64,000 bases of DNA, taken from assembly GCF_964656455.1 (NCBI RefSeq), contig NC_135720.1, forward strand, positions 52,912,598-52,976,597. The letters run 5' to 3'. The stretch is from Halichoerus grypus. Lineage: Eukaryota; Chordata; Mammalia; Carnivora; Phocidae. A program made the translations under genes and the position numbers. The notes beneath the pieces were generated by a model. The model was not told the DNA's origin, did no database searches, and saw only the letters and a list, made by a program, of their open reading frames with translations. Below are positions 44,400 through 55,641 of the stretch, one piece after another (positions within the stretch are counted from its first letter, which is position 1; every line of letters starts with the position of its first letter).

Positions 44400-46215
44400 C
44401 CCTTAATGCTCACCTCACCTTCACATTTTCCAGCCTCAGACACATTTGGTGGTCTAAGGGAAGCCAACCAAGGCTCCCTTTCCAGTCCATCACTGCCTTC
44501 TGTTACTTAGTTGGAAAGGTCTTTGCAGGATGACATTTCTCCTCCTGCAGTGCTTCCTGTGCCCCATTTAACATGCAGCCTTCACATTTCTCCTAGCCCC
44601 TACTTGCTCTCTAAAGAAGAGAAAATTCCAACTTTAGCCTCTCGTGAAGCAATTCAGAGCTCACAGAGCCCTGGCAGTAGGCCAAGTAATGATTCAGATT
44701 CCCCTTATTTGTAAGTAAGCGCCATTATTCACAGGTGAAAACCTGCTTGTCATCTCCTGCCATCATGTATCCTTCCTTTTATCCCTCCCAAAAGTATGTA
44801 TGCCAACTCCAGTTCACCAAATATTGTTAGTTTTCTCCTATTCTAATTTAGCTCCGAAGCGTTTTCTTGTGTACTCTCTGGGTTGTCACTGGACTGTCAC
44901 TTGGCCCGGTTGGCTTGTGCCCGAAGTAGTTTTCATAGCTCCATGATGAACCTTGGATGAAAGAGGTTTGTAAGAAAATGGAAACACCAGCATGCTCTTT
45001 GTAATCAGTTCTTTAATCCTCCACCTGCCATCACGTGGAGACAGTTGATAATTATCGGAGCAGAGAACTGAAGTCCTGGACTGCAGCAGGAAGAATGAGC
45101 GCTGTGGGCGGGCGAGTGACAGAATCCACACTCCCGTGGGGAGGGAGACACATATTTTGGAAAACTTTGACACGGAATCAGATGTATTTGTATAACCTTT
45201 TCATGTAGAACTGTGCTGCAGTCAGAGAGGGGGTTTGGGTTTTCTTCATTAAAAGCTTATTAAATGAAGAAATAGGACAGTCGTTTTGCTTCGGTAGATG
45301 GGGGTCAGGGAGGCGGGTCTGATCTCCTCGGGATATTAATGTCTGCCTTCAGCCAGGGGAAATGAGCCGTCACTTGAGTTAGAGGCAGCTTTATGTGCTC
45401 ATCACTAGGGATTCCCATATGTCCAGGGAGCTGCAACAGTAAAAAATGGCAGAGCTCAGTGGTAGAGTGCAGAGGGCTCTCATTGGAATTCATGTCAGGA
45501 AGCTCAGCTCAGTCTGCCCAGAGCAAGTCTGTTTAATGTTGATCAGCTGTCCATCTGATAAACCGAATTGATCCGGGCATTCCCTCCAAGGGCTGCCCTG
45601 ACAGTGACAGCCGCAGCACCCAGATGTCTTGTTAGGCTTTTTTGGTAGTCTCAAGTATTTTTAACCCCTTTTGTGATACCCAAACCAAAAAGTACTTTTC
45701 GAGACCTAGATAAGGATGCCTAGCTACTTTCCCTTTGCTTCTCAGGCAGAAAACAACCCAGCTTAAACTGTTTTCAGAGACCAGATACTATTTGCTAGCT
45801 ACCCTTCTCCCACCTCATAATGAACACCTCGTTGACCTGCAGAATAATTATGTGTTGACAGTCAACTTTGTGTCTAGTTTTTCAAAATGATGTTTTGTTT
45901 TGTTTTTTTAAATGTTCTTAAATATAGTAAGTTACCTGGCTTGGTTATGCTTTACTAGTTTATAGGTGTGTTAGTTGATCACTAAGTAGAACCTTATTCT
46001 GTTCGTGCATAAAGAGAAAATGTATTACAGATTTTGTTTTGGTTGGCTGATTCCTAGTAATAACTGTGGCGACTCCTTACTGAATCTCAACATCCTCTGC
46101 TTTCTCAAGTATAACTGCCACCTCTGAAGGCAGCTCACTTCTTTGTAGATTGGTTGACAGGTATGGAAGGAACTAATTACAGGACACATCAATCCTGAGC
46201 TTTCTTTTAAAAAAA
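44400..46215. other. SINE-free island; candidate conserved non-coding block
   Basis: About 1.8 kb without a recognisable interspersed repeat, GC-balanced in 44880-45700, including ATCACGTGGAGACAGTTGAT, GGGCGGGCGAGTGACAGAAT and CAGTGACAGCCGCAGCACCC. Open frames at 44511-44714, 44886-45173 and 45305-45493 show no family and no splice context that I can support. Confidence 0.4.
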
Positions 46216-46224
46216 AAAAGAGAA

Positions 46225-46365
46225 AAAAGTAACTGAGGAGATGGATATGTTAATTAGCTTGACCCTAGTAATTATTTCAGTGTGTGTATGTTTATCAAAA
46301 CATTATGTTGTACACCTTAAATATATACAATTTTTACTTAAAAATCTAAAATATACTAAGCGTTC
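46225..46365 (+). mobile_element. L1 3' end fragment
   Basis: GATGGATATGTTAATTAGCT, ATTATTTCAGTGTGTGTATG and GTTGTACACCTTAAATATAT are the conserved 3' tail of L1. Confidence 0.85.
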
Positions 46366-46482
46366 TTTTTTAGAAATAAATCAAGAGACAGAAGTCTTTG
46401 TGTTAAGCTGGGATTATTTTAAAATTAGATTTCTGCAAAACTACCAGTGATTCAGAATTACATATGGGAGAACTTTGTTTTA

Positions 46483-46618
46483 TTTTTATTTATTTTTTAA
46501 GTAAGACCCACGCCCAGCACGGAGCCCAACACAAGGCTCGAACTCACGACCCCAAGATCAAGACCTGAGCTAAGATCAAGAGTTGGATATTCAACCGACT
46601 GAGCCACCCAGGCATCCT
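46483..46618 (-). mobile_element. Short CAN SINE, antisense, with 17-bp TSD
   Basis: TTTTATTTATTTTTTAAGTA, CTCGAACTCACGACCCCAAG and GAGCCACCCAGGCATCC. Perfect TSD GGGAGAACTTTGTTTTA at 46466-46482 and 46619-46635. Confidence 0.92.
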
Positions 46619-46649
46619 GGGAGAACTTTGTTTTAAAGGTTTCTATTGA

Positions 46650-46842
46650 GGACACCTGGGTGGCTCAGTCAGTTAAGCATCTCCCTTCGGCTCAGGTCAT
46701 GATCCCAGAGTTCTGGGATCGAGTCCCACATCGGGCTCCCTGCTCGGCGGAGAGCCTGCTTTTCCCTCTGCCTGCCACTCTGCCTACTTGTGCTCTATCT
46801 CTCTGTCCAATAAATAAATAAAAATTGTTTAGAAAAATAAGT
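46650..46842 (+). mobile_element. CAN SINE, sense, full length
   Basis: GGACACCTGGGTGGCTCAGT, CTCCCTTCGGCTCAGGTCAT and CCAATAAATAAATAAAAATT. TSD AAAGGTTTCTATTGA (46635-46649) / AAAGGTTTCTGTTGA (46843-46857). It begins 14 bp after the right TSD edge of the preceding SINE. Confidence 0.95.
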
Positions 46843-46859
46843 AAAGGTTTCTGTTGAAA

Positions 46860-47555
46860 TACTACTTAACGGATTTTTGTCTCCCCCTCCCCCAACTTCT
46901 ACACCTTATATTTTCATGGTATGGCAAGATTTTAACATAAATTCAGATATCGAATCTCCTTGAATGAGACAGGCCTCTTTTCTATGTACTCTAACTTACA
47001 GTATCGGGTAAGCTTTTGTAAAAGAGACACAGAACCGTCAGTACTTTGAGTGATTGCTTAGTGTGTGTGCTCAGAGCTGGAAATAAGACCTGGCTATTCT
47101 TTACAGCCCTTGAACCTCTGATTCAATCTTTGGAGGTCATTGTTACTACGGCCTACAGCTTTGGCATTTTGCTTTCAGTGGTTGAGATTTCTGGTTTCAG
47201 TAGCTTGTTTTTAATCAGATTTCTCATTTCCAATTGTAGGAATGAAACAACATTTGTTTTGAATGCTGTGATCATGGCAAATTCAAAATTCAAAGTTCCA
47301 TCTTCACTTAGGTTATCAACATGAATAAATGGCAGACTAAGAAAATCATTATGTTTTTGTAATTATTGCAGTGAATTGAATGAATTTCTTGGACCTTTGG
47401 GTCTGGCCCCCTTATCAAAAATCAGTATTTGACAGTTATGATTAAAGGTTATCACCAAGAGAGATTCTTTTACCTGACATTAAAAGCATATACTTTTCCT
47501 TTCTATTATAGTTCATATGCCTTGATATTTTTGATATTTTGGTATTTTTAAAGTA
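46860..47555. other. No recognised feature
   Basis: Unique-looking intron. The 92-codon open frame at 47046-47324 shows no known motif and no splice context. Confidence 0.42.
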
Positions 47556-47560
47556 TTTTT

Positions 47561-47756
47561 AAAATATTTATTTATTTTAGAGAGAAAGTGAATGAGCACG
47601 AGTGGGAGGGGCAGAGGGAGAGGGAGAGAATCTCAGGCAGACTCCGTGCTAAGCGCAGAGCCTGATGCAAGAATGCATGATCTCACAACTGCGAGATCAT
47701 GACCTGAGTTGAAACCAAGAGTTAGATGCTTAACCAACTGCATCACCCAGGCACCC
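47561..47756 (-). mobile_element. CAN SINE, antisense, older
   Basis: AATATTTATTTATTTTAGAG, CAGACTCCGTGCTAAGCGCA, GCGAGATCATGACCTGAGTT and CATCACCCAGGCACCCC. Flanked by AAAGTATTTTT / GAAGTATATTTT. Confidence 0.9.
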
Positions 47757-47759
47757 CTG

Positions 47760-48535
47760 AAGTATATTTTAAGAATTCTTTTGCTCTTATCTGCTTTTCT
47801 CCACCAACCCCCATTTGCTCTTATGGAGGCTGTGAAGAGGGAAACAAAACACAGACAAAAGAGCATGTCAGAGGATAATAAGTGCAATGGAGGAAAAAAA
47901 AAGCAGGAAGTGGAGATAGGGACCTCTGGTGGGCATGGGAGGGTCTCTGTTGTAAGTGGAGTGATCAGAGAAGGCATTTTTTTTTTTTTTAAGATTTTAT
48001 TTATTTATTTGAGAGAGAGAGAATGAGACAGAGCACGTGAGAGGGGGAAGGGTCAGAGGGAGAAGCAGACTCCCTGCTGAGCAGGAAGCCTGATGCAGGA
48101 CTTGATCCTGGGACTCCAGGATCTTGACCTGAGCTGAAAGCAGTCGCTTAACCAACTGAGCCACCCAGGCGCCCCAGAGAAGGCATTCTGAGCAGGTATA
48201 CTTTGCAGGGACCTGAAGGAAGCAAGTGACTAAGTTTTGTTAGATACATAAGGGAAGACTGGTACTGACAGAGGAAAGGACAAAGGCACTGTGCCAAGAA
48301 CAGACTTGGCATGTTCAAGGAAAGGCAAGGAGATGTATCCTAGCTGGAGAAGAGTGGGCAAGGAGGAAAGAGGGTAACAAATGAATTCAGAGAGGTAAGG
48401 GGGTAGAGGAACTGGGGCAGATTTGTTGTGTTGGACCTTGGAGTCCATTGTAAGGATTTCGGCATCTACCCTGAGTGAGATGGGGAGGCCACTGGCAGGT
48501 TTTAAGCGGAGGACCAAAGTGATGGACTACATTTG
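47760..48535. repeat. Ancient interspersed repeat, split by a SINE
   Basis: GACCTGAAGGAAGCAAGTGA, GACTTGGCATGTTCAAGGAA, TTGGACCTTGGAGTCCATTG and CCACTGGCAGGTTTTAAGCG match the widespread mammalian repeat with 'ggccttgtaggccatggtaaggagt'. I cannot assign the family. The SINE at 47979 lies within it. Confidence 0.5.
47979..48175 (-). mobile_element. CAN SINE, antisense, full length
   Basis: T-run, GAATGAGACAGAGCACGTGA, AGACTCCCTGCTGAGCAGGA, CTTGATCCTGGGACTCCAGG and GAGCCACCCAGGCGCCCC. Perfect TSD AGAGAAGGCATT at 47967-47978 and 48176-48187. Confidence 0.95.
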
Positions 48536-48539
48536 TCTT

Positions 48540-49380
48540 CATCTTCCTGCTTGCTCATTTCTGATCTTTTCTATTTTTGCAAAGCTAATGGACTAAAAAT
48601 ATTATCTCATTTTTATAATACTCCTTTTCCAAATTATTAGCGAGGTTGAGCATCATTTTATATGTTTTCTTTGCCATTTGTATTTCTCCTGAAATTACCT
48701 CTTCATATCCTTTCCTATTTTGCGCTTGAGCTGTTTATCTGTTTCTTATTAATTTCTTGTCCAGTAAGCTCCACACATATTTTGAGTACAATCTTTTGTC
48801 TGCTGTATGTGTTGCAGATACTTTATTTCAAGTCTATATTTGCCTGAGTCTTTTTTTTTTATGTTTTATTTCACTAATAAACATTTTTGTACATTTTAAC
48901 TCCTCAGATTTAGCCATTATTTTTCTTATGGCTTCCTGACTTCCCATTTTATTTTACAAGGCTTTCTTCCCCCAAGATCATAAGAATATTTTCCTAAATT
49001 CATAGTTTTTCACATTTAGATCTTTATCTAAATATATTTTTATCTATGGTACAAGGTAGGGATCTGACTTTACTATTTTTTCCCTGAACTGACAGCCTTT
49101 TGCTCTAACATCTTCTGTAGGAATAATCCATCTTTTCCCTAACAATTTGAAATGTTATCTTTACCATAAATGATTAGTTTTCTGAATATATTTGGATCTC
49201 TTTCTGGATTCCATTCCACTAATCTATTAGTTTTTTCTCATGATATTACTGTGCTTTTTGAAGTTGCAATAACTTAATTATAAGTTTTAAAATCTAGAAT
49301 GGCAGGCCTTTTCTTTTCCAAAAGTTTCTTTGAAATTTTCAAATTTATTCTCACATCATAAAAGTTTTCCAATTAAAAAA
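48540..49380 (-). mobile_element. L1 fragment, antisense (about 0.8 kb)
   Basis: GCGAGGTTGAGCATCATTTT, TTTGCCATTTGTATTTCTCC, CTTTTGTCTGCTGTATGTGT, GGTACAAGGTAGGGATCTGA and CTAGAATGGCAGGCCTTTTC are in the order of antisense L1 sequence. Chance frames at 48662-48939 are part of it. Confidence 0.8.
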
Positions 49381-49494
49381 AAAAACTTACAATTTTAAAT
49401 AAATAACTCTTGCCTACCAGTTTAATACTTTTAGAATACCCCCAATTTTGTACATTTTGTATTTGGGATTTTTCTTAGTTTTCCATTGATATTC

Positions 49495-49650
49495 AAAGAG
49501 CCTGGGCTTTAGGATCAGAGAGCCCCAGGCTTGTGGCTCTGTAGTTCAGTAGCTATATGAACTTGAGCAAGTCAGTTAGCCTACCAGCCCAACTCCCTTC
49601 TGTATGGTAGAGATAATAATGCTTACCTCAGAAGCTGTTGTGAGTTTGAC
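49495..49650 (+). mobile_element. MIR SINE
   Basis: GGGCTTTAGGATCAGAGAGC, TATATGAACTTGAGCAAGTC, GGTAGAGATAATAATGCTTA and CTCAGAAGCTGTTGTGAG follow MIR. Confidence 0.8.
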
Positions 49651-49849
49651 ATTATTTTATTTATTAATCTGTTAATTGAATTATTGTTACGCTTGCAAAA
49701 TTATTTTACATGAAGTACTTAGCATACAGTAATTAATTGGCTCAAAGTAGTTAATAATTTAGTAATTAATTTCTGATCTTTTTCATTTTTAGTAATAAAT
49801 AATTTGGTAAGTGGGAATGATAATCGCTCTTAGGCATTTAAAAAAATAG

Positions 49850-50030
49850 GATATTTGAAGTATTTTCAGATGAAATGACATGATACCTGGCATTTAATTC
49901 AAAATAGTCTGCAAGAAGAATGAAAGGTGCAGCTGAAACAAGATTAGGGGCCACAGAGGTTCTTTATGCCAGATTTTACACTTTGGTATATTTGAAAATT
50001 CCCAGAATAAAAAGGTTTTTTAAAAAATGC
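49850..50030 (+). mobile_element. L1 3' end fragment
   Basis: CAGATGAAATGACATGATAC, GGCATTTAATTCAAAATAGT, AAACAAGATTAGGGGCCACA and TTGAAAATTCCCAGAATAAA are an L1 3' end. Confidence 0.75.
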
Positions 50031-50039
50031 ATCTTTAAA

Positions 50040-50645
50040 AACTGTTAAAAATCACAAAGTGTAAGCCTTTGCTATTTCTAAATGGAATATTATGTATTTG
50101 TCATATTATTTTCTGTACTTTTCTGTGCTATTTTTAAACTTCTCAAAAAGAAGGAAAGCAAGGAAGGAAGGAGGAATAAAAAGGAAAAAAAAAGAAGGAG
50201 AAAGAAGATTCCATTGTCTTTTATCTGCCTTGCCTGTGTAGTGAAACACAATTGACCCTTCTACTGTTTTAACGCCAACTTAAACATGTAAAACATTTGA
50301 AGAGATTTCAAGTTAATATAAAGAACAATTTCTAATAATTAAAACTATCAGCAGACCTGGCTCCTGTGAGGTAGTTATCACTCATCCCTGGATGGGGCTA
50401 ATTGAGGTTAATTGACCTCTGGGGTCAAGAACTCTGATTCTATGAACCTGACTTTGTAGTTTATATCATCCTTCCCTTTTGAAACTAAGAATCATAATAA
50501 TCCACTATACCTTTATAAAATTGACTGCTAATTAGAGTTATTCATTTAACAAACATTTGTAGGCAGCCTAGAGAAACAGGAGTATAATTTACAGTGCAGT
50601 GAGGGAGAGGGGTAGCAGGTAGATAGATGGCTAAAGAAATAATTA
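50040..50645. other. No recognised feature
   Basis: Intron with a purine-rich stretch at 50145-50210 (AAGGAAGGAAGGAGGAATAA). Confidence 0.45.
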
Positions 50646-50648
50646 CAG

Positions 50649-50850
50649 GGGGCGCCTGGGTGGCTCAGTCGTTAAGCGTCTGCCTTCGGCTCAGGTCATG
50701 ATCCCAGCGTCCTGGGATCAAGCCCCGCATCGGGCTCCCTGCTCAGCGGGAAGCCTGCTTCTCCCTCTCCCACTCCCCCTGCTTGTGTTCCCTCTCTTTA
50801 CTGTGTCTCTCTCTGTCAAATAAATAAATAAAATCTTTAAAAAAAAATAA
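50649..50850 (+). mobile_element. CAN SINE, sense, full length, young
   Basis: GGGCGCCTGGGTGGCTCAGT, CGGGAAGCCTGCTTCTCCCT and ACTGTGTCTCTCTCTGTCAA. TSD AAGAAATAATTACAGG / AAGAAAGAATTACAGG. Confidence 0.96.
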
Positions 50851-50984
50851 AGAAAGAATTACAGGATAGTACAATAAATAACAGCTCTGTTCAAAGACTT
50901 CCGAGCACAGAATGGGTTAACTCTAGGAGTTCTAAAAATTCTTTATACAAAAATATATATATCACTCACCCTGTAGCAGCAAAA

Positions 50985-51290
50985 GTTGTATGAAAAAAAA
51001 AAAGTTGTATGGTACATCCATACAGTGGATCTCTATAGAAATGTTAAATAGAACAGGGAGATTCTGTGTTTGCAAATGATGTAGAACTATCTCCAAGAGA
51101 TAATATTTTTTTTAATTTTTAGAATTTCTTTTTTAAGTAATCTTTACACCCAATGTGGGGCTCGAACTCACGGCCCCAAGATCAAGAGTCGCACGTTCCG
51201 CCAACCAAGCCAGCCAGGTGCCCTCTAAGAAATAGTATTAAGTGAATAAAACCAGAGTGCAGAAATATGAACATAAAATATCTTTGCCAT
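50985..51290 (+). mobile_element. L1 3' UTR fragment, split by a SINE
   Basis: ATGGTACATCCATACAGTGG, GATGTAGAACTATCTCCAAG and, after the SINE, AGTGAATAAAACCAGAGTGC are L1 3' region sequence. Confidence 0.65.
51108..51222 (-). mobile_element. Short CAN SINE, antisense
   Basis: TTTTTTAAGTAATCTTTACA, CCCAATGTGGGGCTCGAACT and AAGCCAGCCAGGTGCCC. Imperfect TSD CTCCAAGAGATAATATT / CTCTAAGAAATAGTATT. Confidence 0.92.
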
Positions 51291-51335
51291 CTTTTGTGGT
51301 GTAATTTTTATTAACCGTGTCTTTCAGGAAGTTAT

Positions 51336-51760
51336 TTTTGGCTGCATATAATAGGACTCTAACAACAGTAGCTTAAAAGAGTACAGTGTTTATCTCAGCT
51401 AACAAGAAATCTAGAGGTGGGCACATCAGATCTGGTATATCCCTCAAAGAAGTAAGTCTTTAGGGGCCCAAGCTTCTCTGTTCTTCCTGCTCTACCATCC
51501 TTAGGTTGGAGGTCCCCTTTAGGATCCTTAAGTGTCTTCTGGGCCATCTTCTAGGCAGAAAAGTAGGTGGGCCATCTTCCAGACAGGAAGAAGGGGTGAG
51601 CCCAAATTGCCAAAGGTACACACCAACTGAATCTGTCCCCTAACATCAGAACTCAGGAGATTTCTCAGAAGCTCCACCTAGTAGATTTCTGCTTACATTC
51701 TTTGGCCAGACTGTGCTACATGATCACTACTAACCTCAGGGGATCTTGGAGAGGTATTTT
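51336..51760 (+). repeat. Ancient interspersed repeat, family not assigned
   Basis: GCATATAATAGGACTCTAAC, CTCAGAAGCTCCACCTAGTA and TCTTTGGCCAGACTGTGCTA. The same family appears in 59610-59990 (5' part) and 63410-63540 (3' part: CTCAGAAGTTACTCAGATGG, CTGGCCAGAATTTAATTATA). Confidence 0.5.
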
Positions 51761-51764
51761 TAAG

Positions 51765-52495
51765 TGAGTACATTATCACTCCATATATAATCAAAGATAT
51801 ATTGGTAGTGAGGAACATAAGAATGGATAGGTAACTAGCAATGTCTGCCATTCTTACATCTAAAACCTAGGCTGCTAAAAAAATTTGGAGAAATGTTGGG
51901 AAAAAAATGGATCAGAACAGATGAAGTTGTTTAATGTAACTGAAAGAAAGTGATTTGCTGAAAATTTTTGTAGAAACATTGATTAATCCTCAGTTTCATT
52001 CAATGTGGTAATTACTTCCCTACTCTGATTATTTAACATAAGTGGTATTCATTTGTGACTCTTTTCCAATCAAGATTTAGCATGAAAAATACCCAAGAGT
52101 ACTAAAATATATGTACATAAAATGGCATGAAGACTTTTATTTAAGATAATTTTTAAAATCCAGTATGTTGAAAGTTTACTAGATTGCTTTGGTTGGCTAA
52201 AACAGGAATAAGATAATGAGAAGAAAAATTTCCCAGATTCTTTCATACTGTCACTACTTCTCTGCTATACACTAAATTATACTCTTGCATAATGTATCTG
52301 GAGTTGTTTATCTGATGATAAAATCTTAGAAATTGAGAGCGCAGTACCAGATAGTGGAATTGCAGGACAGATTTCAAAGATGACAAATCATTTCATTTCT
52401 ATTTTCTATAGAAAAGTAGTGTTAATAGCAATATTTTTGTCTCTTTGTAACTGTTAACTGCCAGTCTGGGTAATTTTTTTTTTTAAATCCCTGAA
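51765..52495. other. No recognised feature
   Basis: AT-rich intron sequence. Confidence 0.45.
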
Positions 52496-52498
52496 TCT

Positions 52499-52690
52499 GG
52501 AGTGCCTGGGTGGCTCAGTCGGTTAAGCGACTGCCTTAGGCTCAGGTCATGATCCCAGAGTCCTGGGATCGAGCCCCACATCGGGCTCTCTGCTCAGCGG
52601 GGAGCCTGCTTCTCCCTCTCCCTCTGCTGCTCCCCTGCTTGTTCTCTCTCTCTCTCTCTTTCTGTCAAATAAATCAAATCTTAGAAAAGA
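52499..52690 (+). mobile_element. CAN SINE, sense, full length
   Basis: GGAGTGCCTGGGTGGCTCAG, CAGCGGGGAGCCTGCTTCTC and CTGTCAAATAAATCAAATCT. Confidence 0.94.
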
Positions 52691-52849
52691 AAATTATCTT
52701 CTCTCATGCTTAGAACTAGGGATAAAAATTGGACAACTTTTGGTGGGCATATACCAGTGTTGGTTACATTGGTGACTTTGGCCTTTTTTCCCTCCTCATC
52801 TACTCTTCATTATGTAAATAAACATTTTAAATTATCATTGGTCATTATG

Positions 52850-53000
52850 ACAAGGTGGCTCTGAGTTCCAGCTTGGTCCTTTACAAACGGAATGTTCTTG
52901 ATCAAGTATTTAACCTCCCCAGACCTGCTGTAATTAGACTCACAAGTAGATAATATAAATGAAAGTTCTTTGTAAATGGTGGGTACTGTACAAATTATGG
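52850..53000 (+). mobile_element. MIR SINE fragment
   Basis: CTTGATCAAGTATTTAACCT, CCCCAGACCTGCTGTAATTA and GAAAGTTCTTTGTAAATGGT match diverged MIR. Confidence 0.65.
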
Positions 53001-53349
53001 CTTTTCACTTTTACTATTACAATTGTTTTTGTTGATTCTGACCATGTGGCATTTAAAGATTGCTATTTATTTAATGAATGCTGTTTTATGATTATGGATG
53101 TCTTTCTTAAAATCTCACAATTATTTAGTTTCAGCCTCGGAGTAATTCAAAACACCTACAACTTCTTGCATGTGTGGTTATTATGTTCTTTCATAAGCTG
53201 ACTGAATGAAACATCTGTCCAGTGCTTAACCCTTCCTGAGTTATACATTTGCTGACAATCCCATTGTGTGATTTTTGTGAAATGTGACTTTTTTATGGAT
53301 TTTTACAGTGATTAGTATTATAGAGAACAGAATACTAATAAAATATGTT

Positions 53350-53452
53350 TTTATTCCTTTCTTTTAGTTACTTTTTTAAAGGATAATTTTAAATGTTAGC
53401 TCCTTTTGTTAGTTTTTAAATGCTCTCTATTAACTTCTCAGTAGTCTTCTAA
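53350..53452 (+). repeat. Local duplication, copy 1
   Basis: Matches 53770-53876 at about 93% over an 83-bp core. Shared cores include GTTACTTTTTTAAAGGATAA and ATGTTAGCTCCTTTTGTT. Not a repeat family I recognise. Confidence 0.85.
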
Positions 53453-53769
53453 GGCTCTATCGTTGGTGATTTTCTTTGGGATATAGTAAGGTTTTCATCT
53501 AAACCATGAATTTACTCTTTATTTACAAGCTGTTTAACTCACTGGTTCATGTTCTCATACTCCCCTAATTTGTAATCAAGTACTGTATGTCCACTGGGTC
53601 ATTTTTACATATTCTTTTACTTTTTTTTTAACAAAGGAAATTAAAAATGTGATTTTTCTTTTATAGATGCCAAGTTGTTTGGCTCCTTAATCTTATATAA
53701 TTGTACCTTTATGTAATTATTGTGTCATAGTTGTTTAAACTAGTACCATATTTTTCTTGAGAGAAAAAT
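53453..53769. other. No recognised feature between duplication copies
   Basis: AT-rich unique-looking spacer between the two duplicated blocks. Confidence 0.45.
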
Positions 53770-53876
53770 TCTTATTCTTTTCTTTTAAAAGAGTTACTTT
53801 TTTAAAGGATAATTTTAAATGTTAGCTCCTTTTGTTTGTTTTTAAATGTTTTCTGTTAACATCTCAGTAGTCTTTA
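53770..53876 (+). repeat. Local duplication, copy 2
   Basis: Second copy of the block at 53350-53452, about 0.42 kb downstream, same orientation, with a short AAAAGA insertion near its left end. Confidence 0.85.
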
Positions 53877-54106
53877 GGATTAAAAAGTCTCATATTTATT
53901 ATTTGATTATTTTATGTTTATTTGTCTCCATGTCTAAGGTTGTCCTGGGTCAAATGCTTAAATTTGACCTTTAAGTCAAGCCCTTTTGTTACATTTCCCT
54001 TGGGCCTTTGTAAATAGCTTCTTCCCTCACTGATCTCTCTATTCACTATCTACTTTTTCAGATTTTTCTACATATCACTTTCAGAATATTTTTCCTAAAT
54101 CATTTT

Positions 54107-54298
54107 GGGGCGCCTGGGTGGCTCAGTCATTAAGCGTCTGCCTTCGGCTCAGGTCATGATCCCAGGGTCCTGGGATCGAGCCCCACATCGGGCTCCCTGC
54201 TCAGCAGGAAGCCTGCTTCTCCCTCTCCCACTCCCCCTGCTTGTGTTCCCTCTCTCGCTATATCTCTCTCTGTCAAATAAATAAATAAAATCTTAAAA

Positions 54299-54306
<8 letters not shown>
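54107..54306 (+). mobile_element. CAN SINE, sense, full length, young
   Basis: GGGGCGCCTGGGTGGCTCAG, TCATTAAGCGTCTGCC and GCTATATCTCTCTCTGTCAA, with an A-tail running into an (AT)n microsatellite. Confidence 0.96.

Positions 54307-54344
<38 letters not shown>
54307..54344. repeat. (AT)19 microsatellite at a SINE tail
   Basis: Nineteen AT units directly continuing the A-tail of the SINE at 54107. Confidence 0.97.
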
Positions 54345-54346
<2 letters not shown>

Positions 54347-54354
54347 TCCCTCCT

Positions 54355-54660
54355 TCTCAAAAACACTGCCTGTGTAACAAAATACAGACCCTTTAACCTG
54401 CTATAATCTAGCTCCAGATTCCTACTTCTAACTTACCCACATAGACCCTATACTCTGACCAAACTGACCTCCTCACCCTCTGGTCACGTTTTCTCCTCTT
54501 GCTTCACCCAGGCTTGAGTCCTGTTCTTCCTTATTCTGGGGTTCCTAATCCCTACTATTCTACTATTGTGTGTGCCCCTTCTCTCCAGCTGTAGAAATCA
54601 TACCTGTCATTCAAGGCCCAGCACAAATTTACCTTCTTCAGAGAAAATTTTAAAATACTT
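54355..54660 (+). mobile_element. L2 LINE 3' part
   Basis: TTTAACCTGCTATAATCTAG, CTGACCAAACTGACCTCCTC, CAGGCTTGAGTCCTGTTCTT and CATTCAAGGCCCAGCACAAA are in L2 order. Confidence 0.72.
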
Positions 54661-54714
54661 CAACTGGCGGTCTAGGAAGCAGCCTAGTATAGTGGAAATA
54701 GGTTGGATTTTGAA

Positions 54715-55110
54715 GTCTCTATCAGTTATCTGTTGTATAACAAAACTGCCCCAAAACTTGGTGGCTTAAAACAGTAAACATTTTATTTTTCATAGTTCTG
54801 TGGATTGGCTGGACTGATCCTCTGCTAGTTTCTCCTGGGTTTATTTATGTGGCTGCATTTACCTGGTAGGCCAACTGGAGGGTGAGCATGTTTAGGAAAG
54901 CTGGGCTTTCTCCTCTCCATGTTGTCTTTCACCTCAAGGAGGCTAGATTAGGTTTCTTCACATGTAGTCTCAGGGCAGCATTCCAAGAGGGTAAGCCCCA
55001 ATGCAAAAACACTTACCAAGCTTGTTTGTCCCACATTTGCTGATATCCCACTGGCCAAGCAAGTCATATAATCAACTCAGAGTTAATCAGGAAGGAGACG
55101 TGACATAGAT
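54715..55110 (+). repeat. Ancient interspersed repeat, family not assigned
   Basis: TATCAGTTATCTGTTGTATA, ACTGCCCCAAAACTTGGTGG and CTTAAAACAGTAAACATTTT belong to the common mammalian repeat with 'ccccaaaacttagtggctta'. Related sequence recurs at 56850-57090, so these may be pieces of related insertions. Confidence 0.55.
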
Positions 55111-55628
55111 GTCAGGAGGTATGATTCACTGGTGGCCGTTGGTATACCCGTCTGCCACAGTCTACTCTCAGGTCCCCATGATTCACATTCCTTCCTTTTG
55201 CAAAATATACTTACCACCTCCCAAGACCCCAAAGTCTCATATATTTCATGGCATCAAGCTCAAGGTCCATGAGCTCATAATTTTTGTTAGGTCCAGTTGT
55301 GGATGTGGCTCCAGAGGTGCAGGGAACTAAAAGGATGAGTTATTTACCCCTACCACCACTACACACCTAGCATAGAATGGTGAGTTGGGAACAAGATAAC
55401 CACAATAGTCACTTCCATTAAAAAGAGGGAGGATTTGGAAGCACATAATAATCAATGGTCCATAGTAATTCTGAAATCCAGCTGGGCACACAGTATCAGA
55501 ACCTCTTACTCTAGAAGCAAAGAATATTTCTTGACTAGGGCCCAGTCTTTTTCCTGGGAGAGGTTCCCTATTCCACTGTCTTCCAGAATCCTTTGCCCTT
55601 GGAACTATTTTCCCTGAACATTTTCAGT
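55111..55628. other. Probable old repeat, not assigned
   Basis: ATGGCATCAAGCTCAAGGTC, TGTGGATGTGGCTCCAGAGG and GAAATCCAGCTGGGCACACA look like a known dispersed mammalian repeat that I cannot name. The short open frames (55109-55330, 55435-55617) are incidental. Confidence 0.4.
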
Positions 55629-55641
55629 AAGAAATGATTCA

